A stretch of DNA of 18,721 bases, from positions 1-18,721 of the forward strand of contig JAAZNS010000092.1 of assembly GCA_012798185.1 (NCBI GenBank), given 5' to 3'. The translations under genes were made by a program, and so were the position numbers. The stretch comes from Chloroflexota bacterium. Lineage in GTDB: Bacteria > Chloroflexota > Anaerolineae > Anaerolineales > UBA4823. The notes beneath the pieces were generated by a model, which worked only from the letters and a program-made list of their open reading frames with translations, did no database searches and was not told the origin of the DNA. Shown here piece after piece: positions 1 through 6,754 of the stretch (positions are counted from its first letter, which is position 1; each line of letters opens with the position of its first letter).

Positions 1-651
1 CCATTTCCAAACAGCCCATATGAGAGCGATAAAAATTCCTGCTAATCCAAAAAATAAAGCCACACCACGCAGTAATGGCGTTGAAGCTATAAAGCTCAAA
101 CCCACTATTGGCACCGAGGCTATTCCAATGAAGATTGGCAACAACAGCGAGAGGATCAAGAATAATTCGTGTTTTCGTGTCACCAGGTAGATTAGTTCGT
201 CATTTGCCAGCCAATCAAACATTTCTTTCCGGGCCAGGTAACGGCTTTCAGCAGTGATAGAAAGATTTCTATGAATGAGAGGGTATTTCTCCAAAATCTC
301 ATTAAAACTCTCTCTGCTTAAACGAAGAAGTATAGTATTTTCTATGGCAACCACCGAGGCAGATCTTGGCCGGTCATATAATAATGCTTCTTCGCCAAAA
401 TAATCACCATCGCTAAGGAGTGCTAATAGTCGCTGCCGGTGCCGGTCAGCTTTAGATACCATCACTCTACCGGAAAAAATGATATAGAACTCATTCCCTG
501 CCGCACCTTCGCTTAAAATCCGCTCACCATGATTGAAAGCCACTCGTTCGAATTGGGTGGCAATTTTTGCTAATTGCTGCCGGGGTAATCCCTCAAAAAT
601 GTAGAGCTGCTCCAGCAATCCGACAACATGGTCAATTTCTTCACGCGGCAT
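1..651 (-). CDS. Cyclic-nucleotide-binding domain membrane protein (partial, C-terminus off window)
   Basis: The reading frame is open from an ATG at 651 to the window edge (217 codons seen). Residues about 15-140 form a cNMP-binding (CRP-type) beta barrel. The phosphate-binding cassette is visible as FGEEALLYDRPRSASV around residues 91-106, with the conserved Glu and Arg. No helix-turn-helix follows. After a short linker (YLVTRKHELF) come two hydrophobic helices, about residues 160-180 and 195-217, so this is a membrane protein rather than a transcription factor. In Chloroflexota such domains are often followed by membrane pairs and PH-like domains, but the rest is outside the window. An in-frame stop at 661-663 fixes the start at 651. 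There is no well-placed Shine-Dalgarno (SD) sequence; a TAAAAT box ends 6 nt before the ATG. Ligand unknown. Confidence 0.85.
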   Translation of the reverse strand, partial: MPREEIDHVVGLLEQLYIFEGLPRQQLAKIATQFERVAFNHGERILSEGAAGNEFYIIFSGRVMVSKADRHRQRLLALLSDGDYFGEEALLYDRPRSASVVAIENTILLRLSRESFNEILEKYPLIHRNLSITAESRYLARKEMFDWLANDELIYLVTRKHELFLILSLLLPIFIGIASVPIVGLSFIASTPLLRGVALFFGLAGIFIALIWAVWKW

Positions 652-687
652 AGGATGATTTTAGCATGAACTCCTGTTTTCTGGAAT

Positions 688-702
688 TTATTCTGAGAAT
701 AA
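688..702. promoter_or_regulatory. Perfect 7-1-7 palindrome, candidate operator
   Basis: TTATTCT-G-AGAATAA is a perfect inverted repeat around one central base, 37 bp upstream of the cyclic-nucleotide-binding gene and just outside a plausible promoter (TAAAAT at 658-663, minus). The 7-1-7 architecture is that of Fur/PerR/Zur-family boxes, though the bases differ from the textbook consensus. The regulator is unknown. Confidence 0.4.
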
Positions 703-712
703 GAACTCGCGG

Positions 713-740
713 ATTCGATCAAAATTACCAGAAATCGAAT
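713..740. repeat. Inverted repeat (ATTCGAT-N14-ATCGAAT)
   Basis: Seven-base arms match perfectly across a 14-base spacer, in the gap between the divergent cyclic-nucleotide-binding gene and phosphohexomutase. It could be a second operator or chance in A+T-rich DNA. Confidence 0.25.
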
Positions 741-794
741 ATTGCCGGTCTCAATTTTCAATGATCGATAATATTTTAAAACACTTGTACGATT

Positions 795-825
795 AAATAT
801 TGGGTAAATAGATTTGCCCATATTT
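795..825. repeat. Long imperfect inverted repeat upstream of the phosphohexomutase
   Basis: The left arm at 795-808 pairs with the right arm at 813-825 through AAATAT, GGG and AAA blocks. There is one bulged T, one G-U pair and a four-base loop (TAGA). It lies about 100 bp upstream of the phosphohexomutase start. No T-tract follows on either strand, so an operator or structured leader is more likely than a terminator. Confidence 0.35.
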
Positions 826-889
826 ATCCTAAGCGGAATTATTAAAAAATTATCATTTTTTCAAAGCATTTAAAATCGTTTTCAAGTGA

Positions 890-895
890 TAGAAT
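890..895 (+). promoter_or_regulatory. Possible -10 box of the phosphohexomutase promoter
   Basis: TAGAAT matches TATAAT at five of six bases and lies 31 bp before the ATG. No convincing -35 hexamer is placed upstream. GGAGAT at 916-921 is the ribosome binding site. Confidence 0.3.
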
Positions 896-926
896 CAACC
901 CCAACTTTTCCCTTTGGAGATAATTC

Positions 927-2387
927 ATGCCTATTCATTTCGGCACCGACGGTTGGCGTGCAGTAATTTCCGATACATTCACATTTCATAATTTACGCAT
1001 GGTGGCTCAAGCAATTGCCGATGCTGTAAATTCAGAATCTTGGAATAATGGGACTATCGCAAAAAGCGATATAAATCTACGAAATATTGTCGTGGGTTTC
1101 GATACCCGTTTTCTCTCGGATCGCTATGCGATGGATGTCGCACGGGTTTTGGCTGCTAATGGATATTCAGTCTTTTTATCACAATCCGATGCCCCCACCC
1201 CGGCGATCTCATATATGGTTCGTCATTCGAAATCGGTGGCAGGGATCATGATAACTGCCTCACATAACGCCCCCCGGTACAACGGCGTAAAACTAAAAGC
1301 TGCTTATGGCGGCTCTGCGTTGGGGGAACAATGCCGGCGGGTTGAGGTGTATCTCAATGATAATGAAGAGCGCGCCCGAGGACCTAACCTGATGGACTAT
1401 GATCAGGCTCGTAAGCTTGGGTTGATCCAGAAATTCAATCCCCTTCCCCCTTACTACGATCATCTGCGGACACTTATTGAGTTTGATACCATTGCAGATA
1501 ATCCTCAGCGTTTGGTTGTCGATTCGATGTATGGTTCGGGAAGAGGTGTAATCAAGGGCATACTTCAAGGAACCGGCTGCGAAGTTCAGGAAATTCGGGC
1601 AGAGATGAACCCCGGATTTGGCGGTGTTCACCCAGAGCCGATTATGTCAAACCTGGGATCTTTAGCCGGTGCAATAAGCACTCATATGGGGAATTTTGGT
1701 TTGGCAACCGATGGCGATGCCGACCGGATAGGCGCTATGGATGAACGGGGTAATTTCGTCGATCCACATAAGATTATGGCGTTAGCACTAAAACACCTGG
1801 TAGAAAAACGAGGCTGGAAAGGTGCCGTTGTACGTACAGTCTCCACTACCCGTATGATCGACCGGCTGGCAGCTCAATATGGACTTCCGGTATACGAAAC
1901 CCCTGTAGGTTTCAACCATATTGCCGATCACATGCTTAAAGAGGATATTCTTATTGGCGGTGAAGAATCCGGCGGAATTTCGTTTCGCGGCCATATTCCT
2001 GAAGGCGATGGGATTTTGCTAGGACTGCTACTTATCGAAATTGTTGCTTCCAATCACGCCTCACTCTATGAATTGGTCGCTGATCTACTCAAACAAGTTG
2101 GGCCAGCCTTCTATCAGCGAAAAGATCTGCGATTAAATCATCCTGTAGCAAAAGACCGTATGATAAAGATTTTGGTCGATCAAGCACCTTCTCACATTTC
2201 CGATGTTGGTTTAGAAAAAGTAACCACTACCGACGGAGTTAAATACATTTTCAATGATGATTCATGGCTGTTGATCAGACCATCGGGAACTGAACCCGTA
2301 TTAAGAGTTTATGCTGAAGGGCGGGAGCAAAATATGGTTCAAGCCTTAATTGGGTTTGGCGAGAAAATTGCAGAAGGGTGCACGTAA
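927..2387 (+). CDS. Phosphoglucomutase/phosphomannomutase (alpha-D-phosphohexomutase family)
   Basis: This cytoplasmic enzyme interconverts hexose-1- and hexose-6-phosphates for glycogen, nucleotide-sugar and cell-envelope synthesis. All four family signatures are present in order: the active-site loop TASHNAP at residues 110-116 with phosphoserine Ser112, the Mg2+ loop DGDADR at 262-267, the sugar-specificity loop GGEESGG at 344-350, and the phosphate-binding loop RPSGTEP at 451-457. The N-terminal GTDGWR (6-11) is also typical. At 486 residues it has the usual four-domain length. The start is supported by GGAGAT 5 nt upstream. GlmM normally has a shorter chain, so a glucose/mannose phosphomutase is more likely, but the exact sugar cannot be read from sequence. 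It is monocistronic, convergent with the long minus-strand operon. Confidence 0.95.
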   Translation: MPIHFGTDGWRAVISDTFTFHNLRMVAQAIADAVNSESWNNGTIAKSDINLRNIVVGFDTRFLSDRYAMDVARVLAANGYSVFLSQSDAPTPAISYMVRHSKSVAGIMITASHNAPRYNGVKLKAAYGGSALGEQCRRVEVYLNDNEERARGPNLMDYDQARKLGLIQKFNPLPPYYDHLRTLIEFDTIADNPQRLVVDSMYGSGRGVIKGILQGTGCEVQEIRAEMNPGFGGVHPEPIMSNLGSLAGAISTHMGNFGLATDGDADRIGAMDERGNFVDPHKIMALALKHLVEKRGWKGAVVRTVSTTRMIDRLAAQYGLPVYETPVGFNHIADHMLKEDILIGGEESGGISFRGHIPEGDGILLGLLLIEIVASNHASLYELVADLLKQVGPAFYQRKDLRLNHPVAKDRMIKILVDQAPSHISDVGLEKVTTTDGVKYIFNDDSWLLIRPSGTEPVLRVYAEGREQNMVQALIGFGEKIAEGCT

Positions 2388-2415
2388 AAAAGGTGAAGAC
2401 GTGAAATCTTCACCT
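2386..2415 (-). terminator. Rho-independent terminator of the minus-strand operon
   Basis: AGGTGAAGA (2391-2399) pairs perfectly with TCTTCACCT (2407-2415) across a 7-nt loop. Read on the minus strand, a run of five to six T follows directly. It lies 130 bp beyond the last gene of the minus operon, and the T-run is the complement of A residues in and after the phosphohexomutase stop codon (2385-2387). On the plus strand the nearest T-run (2427-2431) is 11 nt away, so termination there would be weaker. Confidence 0.75.
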
Positions 2416-2545
2416 GACTTATACGGTTTTTGAACAATTTTAATAACCCAAATGGTAAAGACAGAATAATCTAAGTAATCACTTAACTCCCAACGGTTAA
2501 CGCTGCTGATATTAAAACAACTTTCTGCCCGTGAAAACGGTTGAA

Positions 2546-3133
2546 TTAATTTGCCATTCGCAAGCGCCTTGCCAGGAATATCACCACAAGTAAAACAACC
2601 GCCATTCCAAACAACCCTGGAATGCCCACTTCATCAGCAAAACCAGTCGTAGGTAATGCAGTTGCTGTGGCAATTGCTACTGAAGTTACTGCGCTGGTCT
2701 GTTGTGCAGATGCTGCCTGAGTTAATAAGGCAGCTACAGTAGCAGTTCGCGGATCTTGAGTTGGCGCAGCAGCCACTACTTCTTTTGTCGCCTCAACAAC
2801 CACCGGTGTGGATGTCGCTGTGGGAACAACCGTCACTTCTTCGGTTGGGATTGGTGTGGCAGTATAGGCAGATGCCACCTGCGTCTGTATCAGAGATTCA
2901 GCAATTTGAGTGTTTTGCGCATTGATCTGCTCTAGTTGGGCTGCTTCTTTTTTATTTTGATTGGGCAGATACCACAATGCATATGCAGCAATACAAGCCA
3001 CAGCAAGAAGGGTAATTGCGCCTAAAATACCAGCAACGACAAAAAATGGGCGGTTGCTAGGAACTTCGGGGGGAGAAATTTCCTCCGCGCCCAGCTCTTC
3101 TTCTGAATCCATATCGATATTATCAAAAGCCAT
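2546..3133 (-). CDS. Membrane protein with Pro/Thr-rich linker and LPTTG sorting-like C-terminus
   Basis: The protein has 195 residues. Residues 1-28 are acidic and probably cytoplasmic, and 29-54 form a transmembrane helix. A polar segment with likely helix at 58-88 (KKEAAQLEQINAQ) is followed by a low-complexity Ala/Thr/Pro/Val linker at 89-159. LPTTG at 160-164 is followed by a hydrophobic stretch at 171-188 and a basic tail with RR at 189-190. That last arrangement is the classical class A sortase signal. However, the N-terminal helix is not an obvious cleavable signal peptide, so the mature protein would be a cell-wall- or membrane-tethered hairpin. A very strong SD, GAGGAGGAG, precedes the ATG. 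It is the last gene of the operon, 55 bp after the barrel/KOW gene; the gap holds a small hairpin (CTCCG/CGGAG, 3157-3175). Function unknown. Confidence 0.75.
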   Translation of the reverse strand: MAFDNIDMDSEEELGAEEISPPEVPSNRPFFVVAGILGAITLLAVACIAAYALWYLPNQNKKEAAQLEQINAQNTQIAESLIQTQVASAYTATPIPTEEVTVVPTATSTPVVVEATKEVVAAAPTQDPRTATVAALLTQAASAQQTSAVTSVAIATATALPTTGFADEVGIPGLFGMAVVLLVVIFLARRLRMAN

Positions 3134-3188
3134 AGTATTCTCCTCCTCGAAAATTCCTCCGCCGATATGCCGGAGCTCGATTAGAGTG

Positions 3189-4244
3189 TTACTCTAAAAC
3201 TTCCAAATTTACTAAAGGTAATAATGTACGGTCGCCGTCCTCCAATTGGACTTCTCCAGCGATACCGCTAACACCGCTTTGAAATGTTGTCATTCCTTGG
3301 CGGATATTGATTAACTTGCCAATTTTGCCAGTGTAAGGCGCACGAACGACTTTTACTTGCTGCCCAACAGCATAATCGACCGATTGCTTTGGATTGGGCA
3401 TATTTTCTGAAGCTGGCAGCGGTATCACCACTTCCGGCCGGTCACCCGATAATCGATTCCAAGCTTCAGCATTGATGTTTACTTCACGCTTATCGTTCGA
3501 TGCCAATAATTTAAAAGCCACCGAATTCATGGGGATGCTTCCCACGCCATCAATAACCAAAATTGGGAAAAGCGCTCTCTTAGCTTCGGGGATAAGGTCA
3601 GGTGTTATGCTGGCTAAGATCAATCCACGTAAAGGCAGGCTTGCCGCTGCGTTCAATGTTTCGATATCATCGCACAGTCCGCCTAAAACCACCGCCCCTT
3701 TCATACTCACAGTCAATTTATGAGGTGCCAATACTTCCTTTGCGTCAGATGCCACAACAGATAATAATCCAAAATCAATTAATCCATTTCCCCACACGCC
3801 TTGCACCAATGAACCGCTTGTTTCAATGATCACACCACGATCATCAACCAGTTCCATTACCAGACCCGGTAAACCCGCTTTTAACTCAAAAGGAACGCTG
3901 GCAGTTTCGAGAAATATTTGGCCTCCCGAGGCGAGAATAACTTTTCCATCTTTGGGTGCCCGTAAAACTCGTTTAGTAAAACCAACCGGTCCTGCCAGAA
4001 TATCGCCAGCCACGACCTGCATGCCGACTTTACACTGCAAGTATTTATCGGCATTTTTACTGGAAATTCCTAATGCCTTCGGAATATCTAAAAGAATATA
4101 TTGAGGTGAAAGCGAAGCCTCGGCTACCACATCGGTTGCCGAAATCTGCTGTCCCTTTCTCACAAGCACGCGACCAGGAACCGGTAAGAGGCGTTCCCGC
4201 CGGATGGTCGTAAATGGGTGAACGTGTGCTACATTTGCTACCAT
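3189..4244 (-). CDS. Conserved hypothetical protein with barrel-sandwich-like and KOW-like segments
   Basis: The protein has 351 residues and no membrane helix or signal peptide, so it is probably cytoplasmic. Residues about 10-105 contain two spaced phrases, VPGRVLVRKGQQ and VVAGDILAGP...RAPKDGKVI, that resemble the lipoyl/RnfC-type barrel-sandwich fold. The middle (about 155-260) has alternating strand and helix segments with GLCDDIETLNAA and ILVIDGVGSIPM. The C-terminus (about 292-351) reads VGQQVKVVRAPYTGKIGKL and ends in LLPLVNLEVLE. This is the pattern of a KOW beta-barrel as in NusG and L24. I do not know a function. It follows the MutL-like gene by 43 bp in the same operon, and a physical link to that protein is an inference from position. 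Confidence 0.7.
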   Translation of the reverse strand: MVANVAHVHPFTTIRRERLLPVPGRVLVRKGQQISATDVVAEASLSPQYILLDIPKALGISSKNADKYLQCKVGMQVVAGDILAGPVGFTKRVLRAPKDGKVILASGGQIFLETASVPFELKAGLPGLVMELVDDRGVIIETSGSLVQGVWGNGLIDFGLLSVVASDAKEVLAPHKLTVSMKGAVVLGGLCDDIETLNAAASLPLRGLILASITPDLIPEAKRALFPILVIDGVGSIPMNSVAFKLLASNDKREVNINAEAWNRLSGDRPEVVIPLPASENMPNPKQSVDYAVGQQVKVVRAPYTGKIGKLINIRQGMTTFQSGVSGIAGEVQLEDGDRTLLPLVNLEVLE

Positions 4245-4287
4245 AATCTATCTCAATATGCTTTCACGATGCAAGATAAATGCCAAT

Positions 4288-6042
4288 TTACCTTTCTAAA
4301 GCCTTGAGCCACTGTTGATTTCTTTGCCATAACTTAGAAGGATCACTACCAAAGCGTAAGGGTCGCCCTCGGGCATCGATGATTACACCAAATTCACCAC
4401 CGACTACTTTCAGCCTTCCGCCTCTCCCGCTGCCTCCCATACCAACATCATAGCCATGCAAAGGGCGTAATAGCAAATTTGCAGATTGGCCGGCTTGTAT
4501 TGGCAATATTTCTAAGGCGCCTGCCTGGATATCCCGCATCACCTCATTGCCATTCTCGTAAGTAATTTTGACTTTTAGAATCACGGTTCCCGTACGGGCA
4601 TTACCAACCGGTGAAACCACACACCCCAAGTTCAGGAATGTATTCGATTCCAATACCTGAACAGCCATCAATGGATTAATTGCTGCGGCGACGCCAAGAG
4701 AAGGCAATATTTGATGTTGATCTAAAACCAAGGTAGTTATCCCTTGAGGCTGAAGAGCATCTAGCAGCATTAATACAGTTTGTGATAATTTCGGGGCGCG
4801 GGTTAATACACTCCCTGATGCCACAATCGGTTCGAAGCTCAGTGCTCCATAATTGCCATCCACCGATAACCCTTTCCGCATTCCTGGGGCTATTAATTGA
4901 AAGGCAATCCGTAATGCTTCTCTGGCAAGCGCTTGTTCGATAAAAAGATCCTGTTGTAATACTGGAATACTTCCCGGATAGAAATGTTTTGTATAGATAT
5001 ATTCGCTGATCGTTTTTTCGGAAATCTCAAATGGAATCCAGCGCATGATCTCTTTAATCGAGCAATATTCCAAAAGCTCCAGGCTTCTCTCCCCCAAACT
5101 TAGAAAAGGGAAAACCCCTGTTCGAATTTTTCCATCTCGTGCTCCAGCGATAACAGTTGCCGAAGCCCCAATATCTACACCTAAAACACCCTTCTTTGAG
5201 CCGTATACTTTACTTAAATATCGGATGATCCTGCCAATACCATCTGCCGAGGAAAGTAGATTACCATGAGAAGCGGTTTCCAATTCATACAATCCCCCCA
5301 AACGCTTGCTTTGAACCCGGCGAAATATTGTTGCCAATTGAGGATATGCTGCTTCAAGTTGTTCTACTTCAAGATTCGGGCGAATATTGGGGGCAACGTT
5401 TACTGTGCAGTAACTTTCAAGCGCCGACTTTACTTCATCGACCATGGCTTGATTGCCGGCATATAAAATTTCGGGGCGCTGCTTTTCAGGCATTAAATAA
5501 CACCCCAAACCGATAACTTCTATCAGCCTGCGCACAGCTTGAGATGCCCCTCCATCGGTGCCACCCGATATAACGATCAGATCAGGGCGAATTCGCATGA
5601 TGGCATCAATACGCGATTCTAATTTCCGCTTATCATTCAACCCAAAAGTTTCTTCAATTCGTGCATAGGTCGTCTGCGCCAGGGTACGCGCGCTTTCCAG
5701 TGATACATCATCCAGCAAGCCGGTAACGATGACATGCATGGGGGGACCTGCAGAGATAGTTGCAGCAACAGCATCCACTCCCGCGCCATCTACCCGGCGG
5801 GGTATGATTAATTGTTCATCAGAGCCTACCAGATTCCATCCTGTTATATGTTGTAAACGATCCAATGCCCTGCGGATACCCTCACCGATATCATTATATG
5901 GTGCGTTTGCTGTCGATGGCGCAGTACCTGAAGCTAAGAATCGATACTTTCCATCGACTACATCGAATAGCGCGACTCGAGTATTGATACCACCAACATC
6001 GATTGTTAATAAAGAATCGGCGTCAACTTGTGATGATGGCAT
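4288..6042 (-). CDS. MutL-family (glutamate mutase L-like) ASKHA-fold protein
   Basis: The protein has 584 residues, the usual length of the MutL family named after a gene next to B12-dependent glutamate mutase, where a chaperone or reactivase role has been suggested. The nucleotide-binding fold is visible: phosphate-1 loop TIDVGGINTRVALFDV at residues 13-28, a second Asp-Gly loop GVDIGASATVIAG at 288-300, and a candidate adenosine loop IVASGSVLTRAP at 406-417. ISGGTDGG at 158-165 is another glycine loop. The C-terminus contains GGEFGVIIDARGRPL (548-562), also typical. The second loop lacks the Thr-Asp pair I remember from MutL proteins. No mutase gene occurs in the window; all neighbours are membrane or unknown proteins. 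It starts 5 bp after the preceding gene. An actual link to B12 enzymes is doubtful here. Confidence 0.8.
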   Translation of the reverse strand: MPSSQVDADSLLTIDVGGINTRVALFDVVDGKYRFLASGTAPSTANAPYNDIGEGIRRALDRLQHITGWNLVGSDEQLIIPRRVDGAGVDAVAATISAGPPMHVIVTGLLDDVSLESARTLAQTTYARIEETFGLNDKRKLESRIDAIMRIRPDLIVISGGTDGGASQAVRRLIEVIGLGCYLMPEKQRPEILYAGNQAMVDEVKSALESYCTVNVAPNIRPNLEVEQLEAAYPQLATIFRRVQSKRLGGLYELETASHGNLLSSADGIGRIIRYLSKVYGSKKGVLGVDIGASATVIAGARDGKIRTGVFPFLSLGERSLELLEYCSIKEIMRWIPFEISEKTISEYIYTKHFYPGSIPVLQQDLFIEQALAREALRIAFQLIAPGMRKGLSVDGNYGALSFEPIVASGSVLTRAPKLSQTVLMLLDALQPQGITTLVLDQHQILPSLGVAAAINPLMAVQVLESNTFLNLGCVVSPVGNARTGTVILKVKITYENGNEVMRDIQAGALEILPIQAGQSANLLLRPLHGYDVGMGGSGRGGRLKVVGGEFGVIIDARGRPLRFGSDPSKLWQRNQQWLKALER

Positions 6043-6047
6043 TCAAA

Positions 6048-6752
6048 TTATCCTAAAGAGAATAATGGTTTAAGAAAATCGATCAAAAATTGCATCCGTT
6101 CGATTAAAGCCGTAAGCGAGGCTAATAACACACCAGCAAATATCGCTCCCAGGGTTACGGCAACGAATATTTTACCAATCCAAATAATACTGGTAAATAA
6201 TGCACTCCGTTTCTCTAGATGAATATCACCATAACCGGTATTAAATTGAAAATATACCATGGTTGTTACAGTGCCGACTAAAATTATCAATCCCTGAAAT
6301 AAACTCCAAATTGGCGATCCCCCCTGCGCCTGATAATTCCTCCAATTCAAAGTGTTTATCGAAGCACTTACTTGTGGGAAAATTGTACCAATGACCGCAC
6401 CACTGATCATCACAGCAGCGCCTATACCTACCAAATAAGCCATTGCTGGATTGCCAAGGCTTGAATATCTGGGAAATAATTTAAGTAATAGAAAAACACT
6501 CAAGATAAAAGGCGGTATCGCTAACAATTTCTCGGATTGAGTGCCAACAAATAGCGGCAGGATTAATTGCGGCCAAATGATATTAAATAACGCCACAACT
6601 GCTGCATACCCTGCAGCAACCCCAATAAATATAGAAATTGCAATTCGAAATAAAAAGTTATCCCCTAATACGTAACTGAAAACAGCAATCGTAAAAATGA
6701 ATCCGATGAAAGCGCCGATAAAATCGCTGAGGTTAATACCCGAAAAATTCAT
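6048..6752 (-). CDS. Polytopic membrane protein of unknown function
   Basis: The protein has 234 residues and is almost entirely hydrophobic, with about six to seven transmembrane helices near residues 9-28, 34-56, 58-70, 76-92, 103-125, 151-168 and 187-210. The C-terminal tail (IERMQFLIDFLKPLFSLG) looks amphipathic. It has no recognisable transporter signature. It lies 2 bp after the zinc-ribbon gene and 5 bp before the MutL-like gene, so all three are almost certainly co-translated and may form one membrane assembly. Confidence 0.75.
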   Translation of the reverse strand: MNFSGINLSDFIGAFIGFIFTIAVFSYVLGDNFLFRIAISIFIGVAAGYAAVVALFNIIWPQLILPLFVGTQSEKLLAIPPFILSVFLLLKLFPRYSSLGNPAMAYLVGIGAAVMISGAVIGTIFPQVSASINTLNWRNYQAQGGSPIWSLFQGLIILVGTVTTMVYFQFNTGYGDIHLEKRSALFTSIIWIGKIFVAVTLGAIFAGVLLASLTALIERMQFLIDFLKPLFSLG

Positions 6753-6754
6753 CG

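Noticed and set aside
570..821. 83-residue frame on the minus strand upstream of the cyclic-nucleotide-binding gene
   Set aside because: It overlaps the N-terminal coding part of that gene in another frame, has no SD sequence and crosses the promoter region; composition does not look like protein.
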